Below are positions 1-8,988 of a stretch of DNA of 20,201 nucleotides, one piece after another. This stretch comes from Spirochaetia bacterium UBA5550 (GTDB lineage Bacteria; Spirochaetota; UBA4802; UBA5550), in NCBI GenBank assembly GCA_002425885.1, contig DINC01000158.1:1-20201 (forward strand). Direction: 5' to 3'. Within the stretch, counting starts at the first letter, position 1; each line of letters starts with the position of its first letter. A program made the translations under genes and the position numbers. A model generated the notes under the pieces. The model saw nothing but the letters and a program-made list of their open reading frames with translations. It was not told the origin of the DNA and did no database searches.

Positions 1-73
1 ATTTTTTAAGAATTTATATGTTTCGGTTTAATTCCGGTCAAGTATTTTCTCGCCCTTTATTTAATATCAGCAG

Positions 74-1216
74 TTACCGGTTTATGGCTTCATAATTTTT
101 TACAGGGTTCGCGTAACCCTCAATTACTAATGCACGGATTTCCTGAGAGAGCCTTTTTATCCTTTCATTAAATTTATTTTCGTCACCGGAATTGTAAAAT
201 GCGCTGTAATTAGATGTGTTGTTCTGAATATCAAATGCAAGGTAATTGACAGACCATAGGTGATATGATAGGTGTATGGCTCTGTCGAGTTCCTTTGCTA
301 TATCCTTTACTGTCGCTCCGGTAATATTAAAGGGGCGCACAACAGAGTAATGTACACGCCCCTTGTATCCGGTAATGCCGCTGTTTATACTTGCAAGGTC
401 ATCAGCCGCACTTTTTTTCTGTCCACCGGCCTTTCTCTGCTTGATTATTTCCAGGGCTTTAAGCCTGTCGCATGGATCAAACTCGTATGATACGGCCACA
501 GGTGTAAGGTTTACCTTTGTTAAAAAATCGGGGAGGGTGAACCTCTCTATCTGTGAAAGGTAGAGCATGCTTATAACTGCGGGGTTTGTGATGTCGTTGC
601 CGTCTTTTGCTCTACCTTCCTTCTGTGCTATCCATACTGATCTCATCTGTTGCATGGTGTGGTAAATGTAGCCGGAGAGGTGTTTCACAGATTCAAGCTG
701 TTTAGCAAGCGGCAGGTTTCTTTTGACAATAAATGATTTGTTAATCCTTATCATCCCTGTGACAAATTCATTGATCAGCAGATTGTCTCCAAAAGCAATT
801 TCAACGCTGTCAAGCCCCTTAGAGAAAAGGAGATAGTTGAGAAGCGCCGGGTCAAGTGTGATGTCCCTGTGGTTTCCTATGAAGAGGTATCCCTTTTCTC
901 TTTCAAGCTTTTCAAATCCTGAGCCTGTGAGTGAATCTATGGTATTGCTGATTACAGGCTCGAGCATAAATTTCAGAACAATCTCTTTCTGAAACTCCTC
1001 CACTGTTTTTATCTTTTCAAGGGTTTTTCTGAAATTACCGGTAATCTCTTTTTTTTTATCCTCACTGTAAAATGACATATACTGCCCGAGGAGTATATTT
1101 ATATTGGTTTCATAATCGGGGGAGTTGAGAAAACGTTTAAGAATATCTTCAACCTCGCTGTCTCTATAGGGCCTGATATCATCAAAGAGACGGTCTTGTT
1201 CGGTGTAGTTGTACAT
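74..1216 (-). CDS. Divergent glycerolipid acyltransferase (PlsC/GPAT-like, HX5D variant)
   Basis: A 380-aa protein of the glycerol-phosphate/lysophosphatidate acyltransferase superfamily, which moves an acyl chain from a thioester donor to a glycerol-phosphate acceptor at the membrane. The catalytic block is GNHRDITLDPALL (about residues 114-126). Its His116 and Asp122 are spaced HX5D instead of the usual HX4D, a spacing I recall from a bacterial subfamily with an NHRDI motif. Further blocks are GDNLL (143-147), RINKSFIVKR (157-166) and IAQKEGRAKDG (196-206), the last standing where PlsC has FPEGTRS. About 100 residues precede the catalytic block, and no clear membrane span is seen. It is the last gene of the run, 68 nt after plsC. 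The start follows AAGAGG, but with only 3 nt of spacing. The AT-rich gap shows no convincing promoter, and the 73 nt after the stop show no clear terminator. The family is fairly sure; acceptor and donor are not. Confidence 0.85.
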   Translation of the reverse strand: MYNYTEQDRLFDDIRPYRDSEVEDILKRFLNSPDYETNINILLGQYMSFYSEDKKKEITGNFRKTLEKIKTVEEFQKEIVLKFMLEPVISNTIDSLTGSGFEKLEREKGYLFIGNHRDITLDPALLNYLLFSKGLDSVEIAFGDNLLINEFVTGMIRINKSFIVKRNLPLAKQLESVKHLSGYIYHTMQQMRSVWIAQKEGRAKDGNDITNPAVISMLYLSQIERFTLPDFLTKVNLTPVAVSYEFDPCDRLKALEIIKQRKAGGQKKSAADDLASINSGITGYKGRVHYSVVRPFNITGATVKDIAKELDRAIHLSYHLWSVNYLAFDIQNNTSNYSAFYNSGDENKFNERIKRLSQEIRALVIEGYANPVKNYEAINR

Positions 1217-1284
1217 AATCCTCTTAAATAAAACAGAATAAAAAGTTTAAAGGTTTTACAATTTATTAGCCGGGATAAGTGTGA

Positions 1285-2025
1285 TTATAACCCTCCTGTG
1301 CTTCTGTCAAGTTCATCAATAACTGTATTCCTCACCATCTGCGCTGTCTCCGTGATTGTAAGAGATGCAAATGAGCTGTAGGGTATAGCTGGGAGAACCT
1401 TGAGGGAGATCCTCTTTGTTCCGTTAAGCGTAAGGCTGTATTTCGGTAGAGCCTCGCATGTCCCTGAAATTACAACAGGAAGGATCGGGAGCTTCAGTCT
1501 GTGCGCAAGCATAAAGGCGCCGGGTTTGAAAAGCCTTACCTTGCCTGTTGTTGATCTTGTCCCTTCAGGGAAGAAGAACACCGGACTCCCGGATTTAAGC
1601 CTCTCTTCGCAGTCAAGCATCATCTGTTCAACACTGTCTCTGTCACCTCTTTTGAGCGCCACATAACGGTTGAGACGCATTGTCCACCCGATAAAGGGTA
1701 TCTTCAGAATCTCCGCCTTGGATACCCATTTGAAGAGCCTCATGAGCCTGCATGCCACAAGTATGTCAAGCTGCGACTGGTGGTTGGAGACAATTATGAA
1801 GGCTTCCCCTTTTTTGAAATTCTCCTTTCCGCTGATTTTTATCCTCCATGTCGGTACTATCCATGTGTACATTGATCCCCACAGGCAGGTATAGAGGTGC
1901 AGTATGGCCCGTCTTTTGTCAAAGGGTGATGTCACCAGCCATATTATAAGTGCAGGTATAAAAAGCAGTATTGCTGTAATACAGAAATAAAGTAGAAAAA
2001 TATATGTTACAGTTTTATTGATCAT
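1285..2025 (-). CDS. plsC: 1-acyl-sn-glycerol-3-phosphate acyltransferase (PlsC family)
   Basis: A 246-aa PlsC-type acyltransferase, expected to acylate lysophosphatidate to phosphatidate on the cytoplasmic membrane. The sequence shows the standard order: a hydrophobic N-terminal span (about residues 7-32), the catalytic NHQSQLD motif (His82 and Asp87, HX4D), a substrate-binding region around residues 117-127, FFPEGTRS (151-158) and a later LPILPVVISG segment (179-188). The length is normal for the family. The start is supported by AAGGAG, 10 nt upstream of ATG 2025. The gene lies 71 nt after the regulator, and an imperfect hairpin fills part of that gap. In this operon it may use the product of the neighbouring synthase as acyl donor, which is inference. 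It could equally be a housekeeping-type enzyme caught in the cluster. Confidence 0.92.
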   Translation of the reverse strand: MINKTVTYIFLLYFCITAILLFIPALIIWLVTSPFDKRRAILHLYTCLWGSMYTWIVPTWRIKISGKENFKKGEAFIIVSNHQSQLDILVACRLMRLFKWVSKAEILKIPFIGWTMRLNRYVALKRGDRDSVEQMMLDCEERLKSGSPVFFFPEGTRSTTGKVRLFKPGAFMLAHRLKLPILPVVISGTCEALPKYSLTLNGTKRISLKVLPAIPYSSFASLTITETAQMVRNTVIDELDRSTGGL

Positions 2026-2042
2026 AGCGTGTCGTCTCCTTC

Positions 2043-2094
2043 AGTTCGGGGTATATTCCCGGCAATGTCAGTTGAGGAATATCTTCCCTGAACT
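2043..2094 (-). other. Imperfect hairpin in the gap between regulator and plsC
   Basis: On the minus strand, the arms AGTTC-GGG-ATATTCC and GGAATAT-CCC-GAACT (plus-strand 2076-2094 and 2043-2059) can pair over about 15 bp, interrupted by one mismatch and a small bulge, around a 16-nt loop. The stem begins just after the regulator's stop codon and ends next to the plsC Shine-Dalgarno (2036-2041). No T-run follows, so it does not look like an intrinsic terminator. It could be an mRNA processing or stability element, or could modulate plsC translation. No function can be assigned from sequence alone. Confidence 0.5.
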
Positions 2095-2096
2095 TT

Positions 2097-3089
2097 TTAG
2101 TTGCTTCCCTCATCGGCGTTTACATTTTTTACCGCAAGCCCGTTGAAGATTAAATCTGTAATAACAGGGAGCTCATCTTTCAGCGGGTATGACATGTTAT
2201 TGTGATACCATTTATGCGCCACACCCTCAATGAAACCAAGCAGCCCGTAGAACAGAGTATTGAAATCTGTAATTTTAAGCTCCCTTTTTTTATCAAGTGC
2301 AATAATACGCTCCTTGATCATCGGCAGGTGTTTTATTATATAATCATAGAACATCAGTGGAGTGGACATTTCTGAATTTACACCCTCAAGCTGTATGAGC
2401 CTGTAAACCACATGGTTTGATTCAATAAACTGGAGCCATGTACTGACCATCTCTGTAATCTGGTTCATCACGCCTGTCTCTTCGCTGAGTATACGGTTCA
2501 TTGCCAGTGAGATTTTTTTAAACTTCTCCTTAACCAGTTTGGACAGAAGCTCATCCTTGCTTTTGAAGTACCTGTAGAATGATCCTTTGCCTACCCCTGA
2601 TAGCGCTACAATGTCATCAATGGTTGTGCGATGATAACCCTTCTCGCCGAAAAGGGTTATGGCTGCGTCATAGATTTTTTTCTGCATCTCCTCGGATGTA
2701 TTTTTTTTTCTCTCCTCCCGTTTGGGAGGGGAGGGGACTCGCTCCATGAGGAGCTTTATCTGAGCTGCGGGTATTGTCAGGTCAGTCACGCCATGCTTCT
2801 CAGCCTCTTCAGCAGCAGTCTTTATCAGCGCAAATGCCTCACCAGGCAGGCCTTTGTTCAGCAGGTAGTCTATTATTTCAGCAAGGTAGACTGACATCCA
2901 TTCGCTCAGCCTGAAGTCATGGCCGTTCTCCTCTTCCTCAACACGTTTTTTCTCAATCGCTTCATTGAGTTTAAGGCGGAATGAATTTTCGTCAAGCCTC
3001 CCCTCCGGCGAAAAGTAGTTTCCTATTTCAGCATAGAATTTCATCCGTTCAATCCTTGACCTGTTAAGGATATTTACTTTCTTTTCCAT
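2097..3089 (-). CDS. TetR-family transcriptional regulator with ~130-residue N-terminal extension
   Basis: A DNA-binding repressor-like protein. Counting from the upstream ATG at 3095, the TetR N-terminal domain begins near residue 135. Its helix-turn-helix is TTIDDIVALSGVGKGSFYRYF (about 157-177, split here only by position), followed by KSKDELL. An all-helical ligand domain runs to residue 332. Ordinary TetR proteins are about 190-220 aa. Here a charged, probably helical segment of about 130 residues comes first and resembles nothing I can name. I prefer ATG 3089 over ATG 3095 because GGGAG at 3097-3101 is 7 nt from the former and only 1 nt from the latter. The gene starts 14 nt after the carboxylase stop, so it is probably co-transcribed. 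The palindrome in the operon promoter is its likely operator, and an acyl-CoA or lipid ligand is plausible but not shown. Confidence 0.88.
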   Translation of the reverse strand: MEKKVNILNRSRIERMKFYAEIGNYFSPEGRLDENSFRLKLNEAIEKKRVEEEENGHDFRLSEWMSVYLAEIIDYLLNKGLPGEAFALIKTAAEEAEKHGVTDLTIPAAQIKLLMERVPSPPKREERKKNTSEEMQKKIYDAAITLFGEKGYHRTTIDDIVALSGVGKGSFYRYFKSKDELLSKLVKEKFKKISLAMNRILSEETGVMNQITEMVSTWLQFIESNHVVYRLIQLEGVNSEMSTPLMFYDYIIKHLPMIKERIIALDKKRELKITDFNTLFYGLLGFIEGVAHKWYHNNMSYPLKDELPVITDLIFNGLAVKNVNADEGSN

Positions 3090-3096
3090 ACGCATA

Positions 3097-3101
3097 CTCC
3101 C
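3097..3101 (-). promoter_or_regulatory. Ribosome binding site deciding the regulator start
   Basis: GGGAG on the minus strand lies 7 nt before ATG 3089 and only 1 nt before ATG 3095. The spacing favours the inner start and shortens the regulator by two residues. The site overlaps the short gap after the carboxylase stop codon. Confidence 0.6.
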
Positions 3102-3103
3102 TG

Positions 3104-6100
3104 TTATTCTGTATCTGTAATGCCGAATGCTTTTTTACATCTTTCACCTGCAAGGACAATCCCCCTTGAGAGGTGTTCCCTGAGTTCACTGATATCATCA
3201 ATGAGCCAGTCAATCACCCCTGTACCCATGGCGTCGTTGCATGCAAGTGAATCCGCTGTATATTTATCGACAAAGCTTTTCTTTAAATTTTCAGCTTCTG
3301 CGGTTTTATTTCCATCTATAAGCTTCTGATACTCTTTTTTCCGGAGCAGATCGAATGCAGCGTTTGCTCCCAGTACTGACATCATGGCATTCCTTCGCGC
3401 TAAATAAACTATACCCGGACGCAGGTAGCCGTTGAATGCCTGTATAAGGCGGCCGCCGTAATTCTGATTTAAAATCACGGAAACCACCGGAACCCTGCCG
3501 AGAATATTGGCATCAAGGGATTCGGCGCCCACTGCCTGTATCCTGAAGCGCTCCTCCTTCGATCCCGGGACAAACCCGGAAGAATTGGAGAGCATCACTA
3601 TGGGTATGTTGTGCCTGTTCAGAAACTCCGTGAATACCCTGAACTTCTCGGTACCGGCGGAATCAGCTCCTCCCCCTCTTGTGAGAGGCTGGTCAGCAAT
3701 TATTCCCGCTGTTTTACCTTCAATCCTTCCAAGACCTGTAACCAGGGTGGGGCCTGATACCGGGTTGTTCATCTCCCTGCCGAATTCGATAAAAGTTCCA
3801 CTGTCGCATACAGGTTCAATTACAGATTGAATAATATCGAAAGGTTCAGACGCATTATCCGGTACTGCCGGTATCCCACCTGCCTTATAACTTCCTCCGC
3901 TGGAGGGGGTACTTATCATGGATATTACTCTTCCTGAAATGTCAAATGCATCTTTAAGGCTGTTTACAATGAATGTGGAATTTTTACCTGCAAAAATCCG
4001 TTCCTTTTCGCTTAAGCTTTCAGGCCCCACAAAGATTATAACATCAGCGGTGCTGTTTAGAGAGCTCTCCCTGAGGCCCTGGAGATCTGTAATTATATGT
4101 ATTCTGATCCCTCTGCGCTCAGCCAGTGCTCTGTGTAGATCAATTACCGGACGGGTATTGTTCAATTTGCTTATTCTTGCACTGTTCTGCATCCGCTTAC
4201 CGAAGATCAGGATCTGGTGCATCCCTGTGCGGTATGCGATGCGGAGAATCTCCCTTGCCTTGATGATTGATGCATAGACCCTGAGCCCGGAGTTTGTTCT
4301 TGGCGCCATTATTACAACACCGCATCCTGCAATGCGGGCTGCACCTCCGATGAGGGCATTCCCGCCATAATACTCCTCTTTAAGGGGGAGAAAATTTCCC
4401 TGATCCACGTTGCTTGTTATATCAGATTCATTGATGATTATTGAACCTGTTTTTTTATCTTCATCTTTATGTGCCGGTTTTATCCGTTTAATATTGCCCA
4501 AGGCAGATGATGCAGAGAGCAGAGACTGTATCGCCTTTACGCGGGATATGAGTTCAGGTTTATCCCGGGCGACTATATCAATAACCCCTGCCCATTTTCC
4601 AAGTACCTGCGCTCCCCCTATATCATAATTTGATATATTCTCCCCCATGACTGACTTTATTACGTTGGAACCTGTCAGTACCCTGTATGAATTTTCGGAG
4701 TTCAGGAGCACCTGGAAAGTTGCCTGGCTTGAACCGTAGACATCAAGGCCTGCTGATGCGCCGATCCCCACAGCTATAAGAGCTGTTCTCCCATTAGAAA
4801 CAGCGAGCCGTGCAATCTCATCCATGCTGTTTATCTCGCTGAATAATGACCTGAGAAGGGGATCCGGTGCAGCGTTGACATATTTCAGGAATTCATTGTG
4901 CCCTGTATTCCCCGCAATAAGCGAGTTCATCATAAAGCCCTCTGCCCCACGGTTAAGTGAAACAACACCCTGGTTAATATTAGCGCCTGCGCTGTCGTTC
5001 CATACGTAAAGGGGTATCCTCTTCAGTCCGGCGATGTACGCTGCTGCGCAGTATTTTCTCCCCTCAAGATCTCCTGTGGCTCCGCCGTTTACGCGGAAGT
5101 CCTTCATGTAGAAGAGCACTGTATCTCCATTCATGCTGCCGAGAAATATCCTTGAACCCGCAGGAGTATTTTTGCTGTTGCGGTCAATCGATTCAATAAT
5201 TATCTCTTTTATTGAACCGGGATCAAGTGAATGCCCAGTCCACTCTTCGATGGGCCATTTGTTTGTGTTAAACAGCTTCTGTGTCGCACTGTCATTCATT
5301 GCGGGAACAGAGTATGGATTATTAATGTCCCGCTTTGAAAGAATATCCAACATGATGCTGTCGTTGTTCATCGTCACAGAGAAATCGTTGTTTAGGATTA
5401 TATCTGTACCGGGATAAATTACATCGATATTTATAATTGCCTGCTTTAAAGTTCCGCTGTAAAATTCCTTTGTGAACTGCTCACACTGTTGCCGCAGATT
5501 GTCCGCAGTAATTAATCCCGGGCCGGCCGGCATCTCCCATGAAAATCGGCACCCTGAGACGAATATCTCCACGCGGTTTTCAGAACCGCTCTCCGTGCAG
5601 CCGGATAATTCCAGCTCTTTAATGCATGTGGACAGCCTCTCCGTAATACAGGTGTCGCTCCCAGTATCATCATAAGAGGTCATAGCGATAAAGGAACTCC
5701 TTTCACCGGCTGCGTCTTGAATCATGTAAAGAACCACACCCTCGATGTTTGAACTTAATCTTGAGACCTGGTGTTCCCGCTGAAGCCTCTCTATCCGTTT
5801 ATTCAGAAAGGCTGAAAAATCTTCAGTGATGCCTCCGGGTATGATACCGGTTTCAGCAGGGGGGAGGTTCACATTCCGGGCCCCGGAAATTTTGTCGGCC
5901 ATGCGGGAAGAGGGTAGGGCGCTGCCTGTATTCTCTCCTGCTGAAGAGAATATGCCAGGGGCTTCTTCCGGGTAGAAAGTTGAGATGACCCGGCGTATGA
6001 GCTTATGAGATGAATCATCAGATTCGCTCTGCGTGTGTTTGAAGAGCCTCCTGATCGCGAGAAGGGTTCGGTCAAGGTGAGGCGCAAGGCTTGCCACAAT

Positions 6101-8983
6101 ATGTACCTGTGAACCGACCCTCTTCCAGTATGTCTGGTAGAACTCCCCTGACTGTTTAAGCAGAAGAAAGAAATGGAGCGAACGGAGCCTGTCTATATAC
6201 GAAGCGGCGTTAAGCGAGGCAATCCCGTAGGATGCCAGTATCCCGTCAATCTGCTCCCTGAACCTCGGGTGGTATTCTGTATCCTCTCTATCCCATCTTA
6301 AAACAAACCTATCGAGTTCATCTGAAAAGGAAAACCCGTCATCATAAACTATGGGTGAAAAAAGCCTCCTGATGCTGGTGTAATGAATAATAATATCATT
6401 TATTATCCCGGCCCTGTTGTCGTTTATTATCTCCTGCCATTTCTCCCGTGGTATCTTCTCTATTATACTGACAAGACGCTCTGTGAGCCGGGGGTGCTGA
6501 GTGTAACCATACACAATGGATTGGAAAAGAGAGAGCATCAGGTCAAAGTGCTTGTCAGTATCACCGTTTATTATCTCCTCGTATTTATCTGACAGAAGAA
6601 GTCCGAGGGTGCCCCCCGGGCCTGCTGTTGCCATGGTTTTTTTTCCGGAGGAGCTTTCACTCCTGTTACTGGAATCGTCTGGTTCAATATCGAAGAGGAG
6701 CTCCCCCTCCTTTATACTCCTCCCTGCTAATTCAGACGTAGATTCGCCATTTGCGCTGCTCCCTGTTACGAAACGTATAACTCCGCTTACCGGTGAAGTC
6801 AGGGTTGTCTCCATCTTCATTGATGAGAGTATTACGAGTGAATCCCCTTCCTTTACCCTGTCTCCGGGGCGCGGTACAGGGCCGCAGAAAGATACAAATG
6901 TCCCCTGGAACGGAGATTTAACCGCCCCTTTTGATATGCAGTTATTATCGCCTTCAGGGGTTACCTTAATTCGATAATACTCAATTTTGTTGCTGCTGTC
7001 CCTCATCCTTATGATAATGAGAGCGTTTGTCCTGTCGACTCTGATTCGCCGGGTTGAGTTCCGGAAAATAACAAGGTAATCATCCCCTCTTTCGTTGGAA
7101 CTTTCAAGTGTAATCACACCTGAAAACTCACCATCTATGTATGAGTTAAATGTGTTCATTGATATCTGCAGATATTCAGCAGAATGGCTCTTGCCATTAT
7201 AAACAACGCTGTATTCAGAAGGAGCAGTGATTGCCGGGGAACTTTCTGTTAAACCTTCATTCGCAGTTATAACGGCAAAATTATTAATTGATTCATGCAA
7301 TAATCTGATATAGCATGTAAAACCGCCGAGAACAATATGTTCATTAGCTCCGGTTGTTATACGAGCCATTTCTGCCGGGGTCTTCTCATTGCACCCAAGT
7401 TCACTGTATTCATCAAGCAGGGTATTGGCGTAGTCACCATTTATAAATGCTGGGTGCCTTACAATCCTGAGAAGCTGGCTTATATTGGTTCTTACACCCC
7501 TGATGTAGAGTTCCTGAAGGGCTCTCTCCATCCTGATGAGAGCTTCATCCCGTGTAGCCCCGTGAGCAATCAGCTTTCCTATCATCGGATCGTAAGTGGG
7601 GAGTATGCTGTCACCCTCAGCAAATCCGAAATCACAGCGTATACCGTTAAATGTGGGAAGGTCGAGAGTAGTAATCCTCCCTGTTGAAGGGATATATTTT
7701 TTTTCCGGTTCCTCAGCGTAGATACGGCACTCTATTGCGTGCTTTCTTTCGAGTATGCGGTATTTTATCAGCTCGGCATTTTCAATCTCATTGCCACGGC
7801 CGTCAAAGTGGAGGATCTGCCACTTGGCGAGATCTATACCGAGAGACTGATCTGTCACTGCGTATTCCACCTGGAGTCTGGTGTTCATCTCCATAAATCC
7901 GAATTTTCCGGTTTCACTATCGATGAGAAACTCCACAGTACCAGCTCCGCAGCCGTTGCTGTAGCCTGATATTTTCGATATCTTTTCCGCTGCTGCGAGG
8001 AGAGACATTGAGGTGCAGTGATCCAGAAATGTATGTCCGCTCTCCTCAATTATTTTCTGGTTTCTCCTCTGCACCGCGCATTTACGTATCCCGATTGCGT
8101 CACCGTTGAAAACCTGTACTTCAATATGTACCGGCCTTACGAGAAACTTTTCGAGATAGAAAGTCCCGTCCCTGTAAAGATCGATTCCGATACGGTAAGC
8201 AGATTCAATCGCTTTATCGAGCTCTCCTGGAACAAACACCGGGTACATCCCTTTGCCCCCCCCGCCTGAACTGAGCTTTACTATAACAGGGTAGCCTATT
8301 TTTTCAGCCTCTGCATGCGCAGCTTCGGAATCGGGAGATGAAAAGGCGACTGAACTTTTAAATAGTGGAATATCATGCATGGCGACAAGTTTCCTTGCTG
8401 TAACCTTATCGCCAACCCTGCGCATGGTTTTGAAGTCAGGGCCCATGAATAATATCTCTTTACCTGTAATCTCTGAAACAATGCTGATCATTTCAACGAA
8501 GTCTGAATTCTCTGAAAGAAAACCGTATCCTGAATATATGGCGTTCGCACCGGAGAAAACAGCTGCTGCGATAATGGTTGAAGCATCAGAGTAGTTTGCC
8601 GCATCCCCTATGAAAACAACCTCATCTGCAAACTCATACCACGACTGCCCTTCATCCGGTGATGTTACAACTGCAACTGATCTTATGGACTCCTCATGAA
8701 GAGCGAGGAAAAAACGTTTTGCTATTTCTCCACGGTTTGCAATTAGTACTTTTTTCAGTTTTCCTTCTCTGCTAACCGTGGGCCTGGCGCCCTCTACTGC
8801 CATGTTCTCATTGCTCTGTCTGTTAAGCTTTTCTACAGCAAGAAGAGCTGCGGTAAATTTTGCATTTATCGATTTTATCCGGGGCGTAGCTCTGTATCCC
8901 CCGTCAAAATGAATTTTGCTGCAATTGATGGTATTCATTTTATCTTCCAGGTTATGTTTATTACAGATTTCACTGATTGACAT
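3104..8983 (-). CDS. Single-chain biotin-dependent acyl-CoA carboxylase (BC-BCCP-CT fusion)
   Basis: A 1959-aa fusion expected to carboxylate acetyl-CoA (or a related acyl-CoA) using biotin, ATP and bicarbonate. Biotin carboxylase spans about residues 75-535, with KVLIANRGEIA, YGFLSEN, the ATP-grasp loop GGGGKGM (about 240), CAVQRRNQKIIEE and EMNTRLQVEY (about 364), which differs from the usual EMNPRLQVEH. The biotinyl domain has SSMKMETT with biotin Lys723. A central region (about 785-1200) is not recognised. The N-terminal carboxyltransferase half has NDSAGANINQG (about 1330) and GENISNYDIGGAQV (about 1450). The C-terminal half has LVTGLGRIEG (about 1747), SNSSGFVPGSKEE (about 1802) and NQNYGGRLIQAFNG. 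Between the halves, near 1544, lies LIGGAARIAGCGVVIMA, like a third, decayed half. The gene starts 5 nt after the synthase stop without a clear Shine-Dalgarno, suggesting translational coupling. ATG 8938, behind GGAAG, is an alternative start. It probably supplies malonyl-CoA to the synthase. Substrate choice is inferred from context. Confidence 0.9.
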   Translation of the reverse strand: MSISEICNKHNLEDKMNTINCSKIHFDGGYRATPRIKSINAKFTAALLAVEKLNRQSNENMAVEGARPTVSREGKLKKVLIANRGEIAKRFFLALHEESIRSVAVVTSPDEGQSWYEFADEVVFIGDAANYSDASTIIAAAVFSGANAIYSGYGFLSENSDFVEMISIVSEITGKEILFMGPDFKTMRRVGDKVTARKLVAMHDIPLFKSSVAFSSPDSEAAHAEAEKIGYPVIVKLSSGGGGKGMYPVFVPGELDKAIESAYRIGIDLYRDGTFYLEKFLVRPVHIEVQVFNGDAIGIRKCAVQRRNQKIIEESGHTFLDHCTSMSLLAAAEKISKISGYSNGCGAGTVEFLIDSETGKFGFMEMNTRLQVEYAVTDQSLGIDLAKWQILHFDGRGNEIENAELIKYRILERKHAIECRIYAEEPEKKYIPSTGRITTLDLPTFNGIRCDFGFAEGDSILPTYDPMIGKLIAHGATRDEALIRMERALQELYIRGVRTNISQLLRIVRHPAFINGDYANTLLDEYSELGCNEKTPAEMARITTGANEHIVLGGFTCYIRLLHESINNFAVITANEGLTESSPAITAPSEYSVVYNGKSHSAEYLQISMNTFNSYIDGEFSGVITLESSNERGDDYLVIFRNSTRRIRVDRTNALIIIRMRDSSNKIEYYRIKVTPEGDNNCISKGAVKSPFQGTFVSFCGPVPRPGDRVKEGDSLVILSSMKMETTLTSPVSGVIRFVTGSSANGESTSELAGRSIKEGELLFDIEPDDSSNRSESSSGKKTMATAGPGGTLGLLLSDKYEEIINGDTDKHFDLMLSLFQSIVYGYTQHPRLTERLVSIIEKIPREKWQEIINDNRAGIINDIIIHYTSIRRLFSPIVYDDGFSFSDELDRFVLRWDREDTEYHPRFREQIDGILASYGIASLNAASYIDRLRSLHFFLLLKQSGEFYQTYWKRVGSQVHIVASLAPHLDRTLLAIRRLFKHTQSESDDSSHKLIRRVISTFYPEEAPGIFSSAGENTGSALPSSRMADKISGARNVNLPPAETGIIPGGITEDFSAFLNKRIERLQREHQVSRLSSNIEGVVLYMIQDAAGERSSFIAMTSYDDTGSDTCITERLSTCIKELELSGCTESGSENRVEIFVSGCRFSWEMPAGPGLITADNLRQQCEQFTKEFYSGTLKQAIINIDVIYPGTDIILNNDFSVTMNNDSIMLDILSKRDINNPYSVPAMNDSATQKLFNTNKWPIEEWTGHSLDPGSIKEIIIESIDRNSKNTPAGSRIFLGSMNGDTVLFYMKDFRVNGGATGDLEGRKYCAAAYIAGLKRIPLYVWNDSAGANINQGVVSLNRGAEGFMMNSLIAGNTGHNEFLKYVNAAPDPLLRSLFSEINSMDEIARLAVSNGRTALIAVGIGASAGLDVYGSSQATFQVLLNSENSYRVLTGSNVIKSVMGENISNYDIGGAQVLGKWAGVIDIVARDKPELISRVKAIQSLLSASSALGNIKRIKPAHKDEDKKTGSIIINESDITSNVDQGNFLPLKEEYYGGNALIGGAARIAGCGVVIMAPRTNSGLRVYASIIKAREILRIAYRTGMHQILIFGKRMQNSARISKLNNTRPVIDLHRALAERRGIRIHIITDLQGLRESSLNSTADVIIFVGPESLSEKERIFAGKNSTFIVNSLKDAFDISGRVISMISTPSSGGSYKAGGIPAVPDNASEPFDIIQSVIEPVCDSGTFIEFGREMNNPVSGPTLVTGLGRIEGKTAGIIADQPLTRGGGADSAGTEKFRVFTEFLNRHNIPIVMLSNSSGFVPGSKEERFRIQAVGAESLDANILGRVPVVSVILNQNYGGRLIQAFNGYLRPGIVYLARRNAMMSVLGANAAFDLLRKKEYQKLIDGNKTAEAENLKKSFVDKYTADSLACNDAMGTGVIDWLIDDISELREHLSRGIVLAGERCKKAFGITDTE

Positions 8984-8988
8984 GATGT

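Noticed and set aside
1..73. Terminator after the last gene
   Set aside because: Only a 3-4 bp pairing around CGG and CCG is visible, with no clear stem and T-run.
1217..1284. Internal promoter before the last acyltransferase
   Set aside because: The gap is AT-rich, but TTGTAA and TATTCT are only 15 nt apart, too close to be convincing.
2043..2094. Hairpin as an intrinsic terminator
   Set aside because: No T-run follows the stem on the minus strand; the plsC ribosome site comes next instead.
8254..8265. Possible frameshift at a run of eight C (G on the coding strand)
   Set aside because: The run encodes the expected GGGG of the ATP-grasp loop, and the frame stays open with conserved motifs on both sides.
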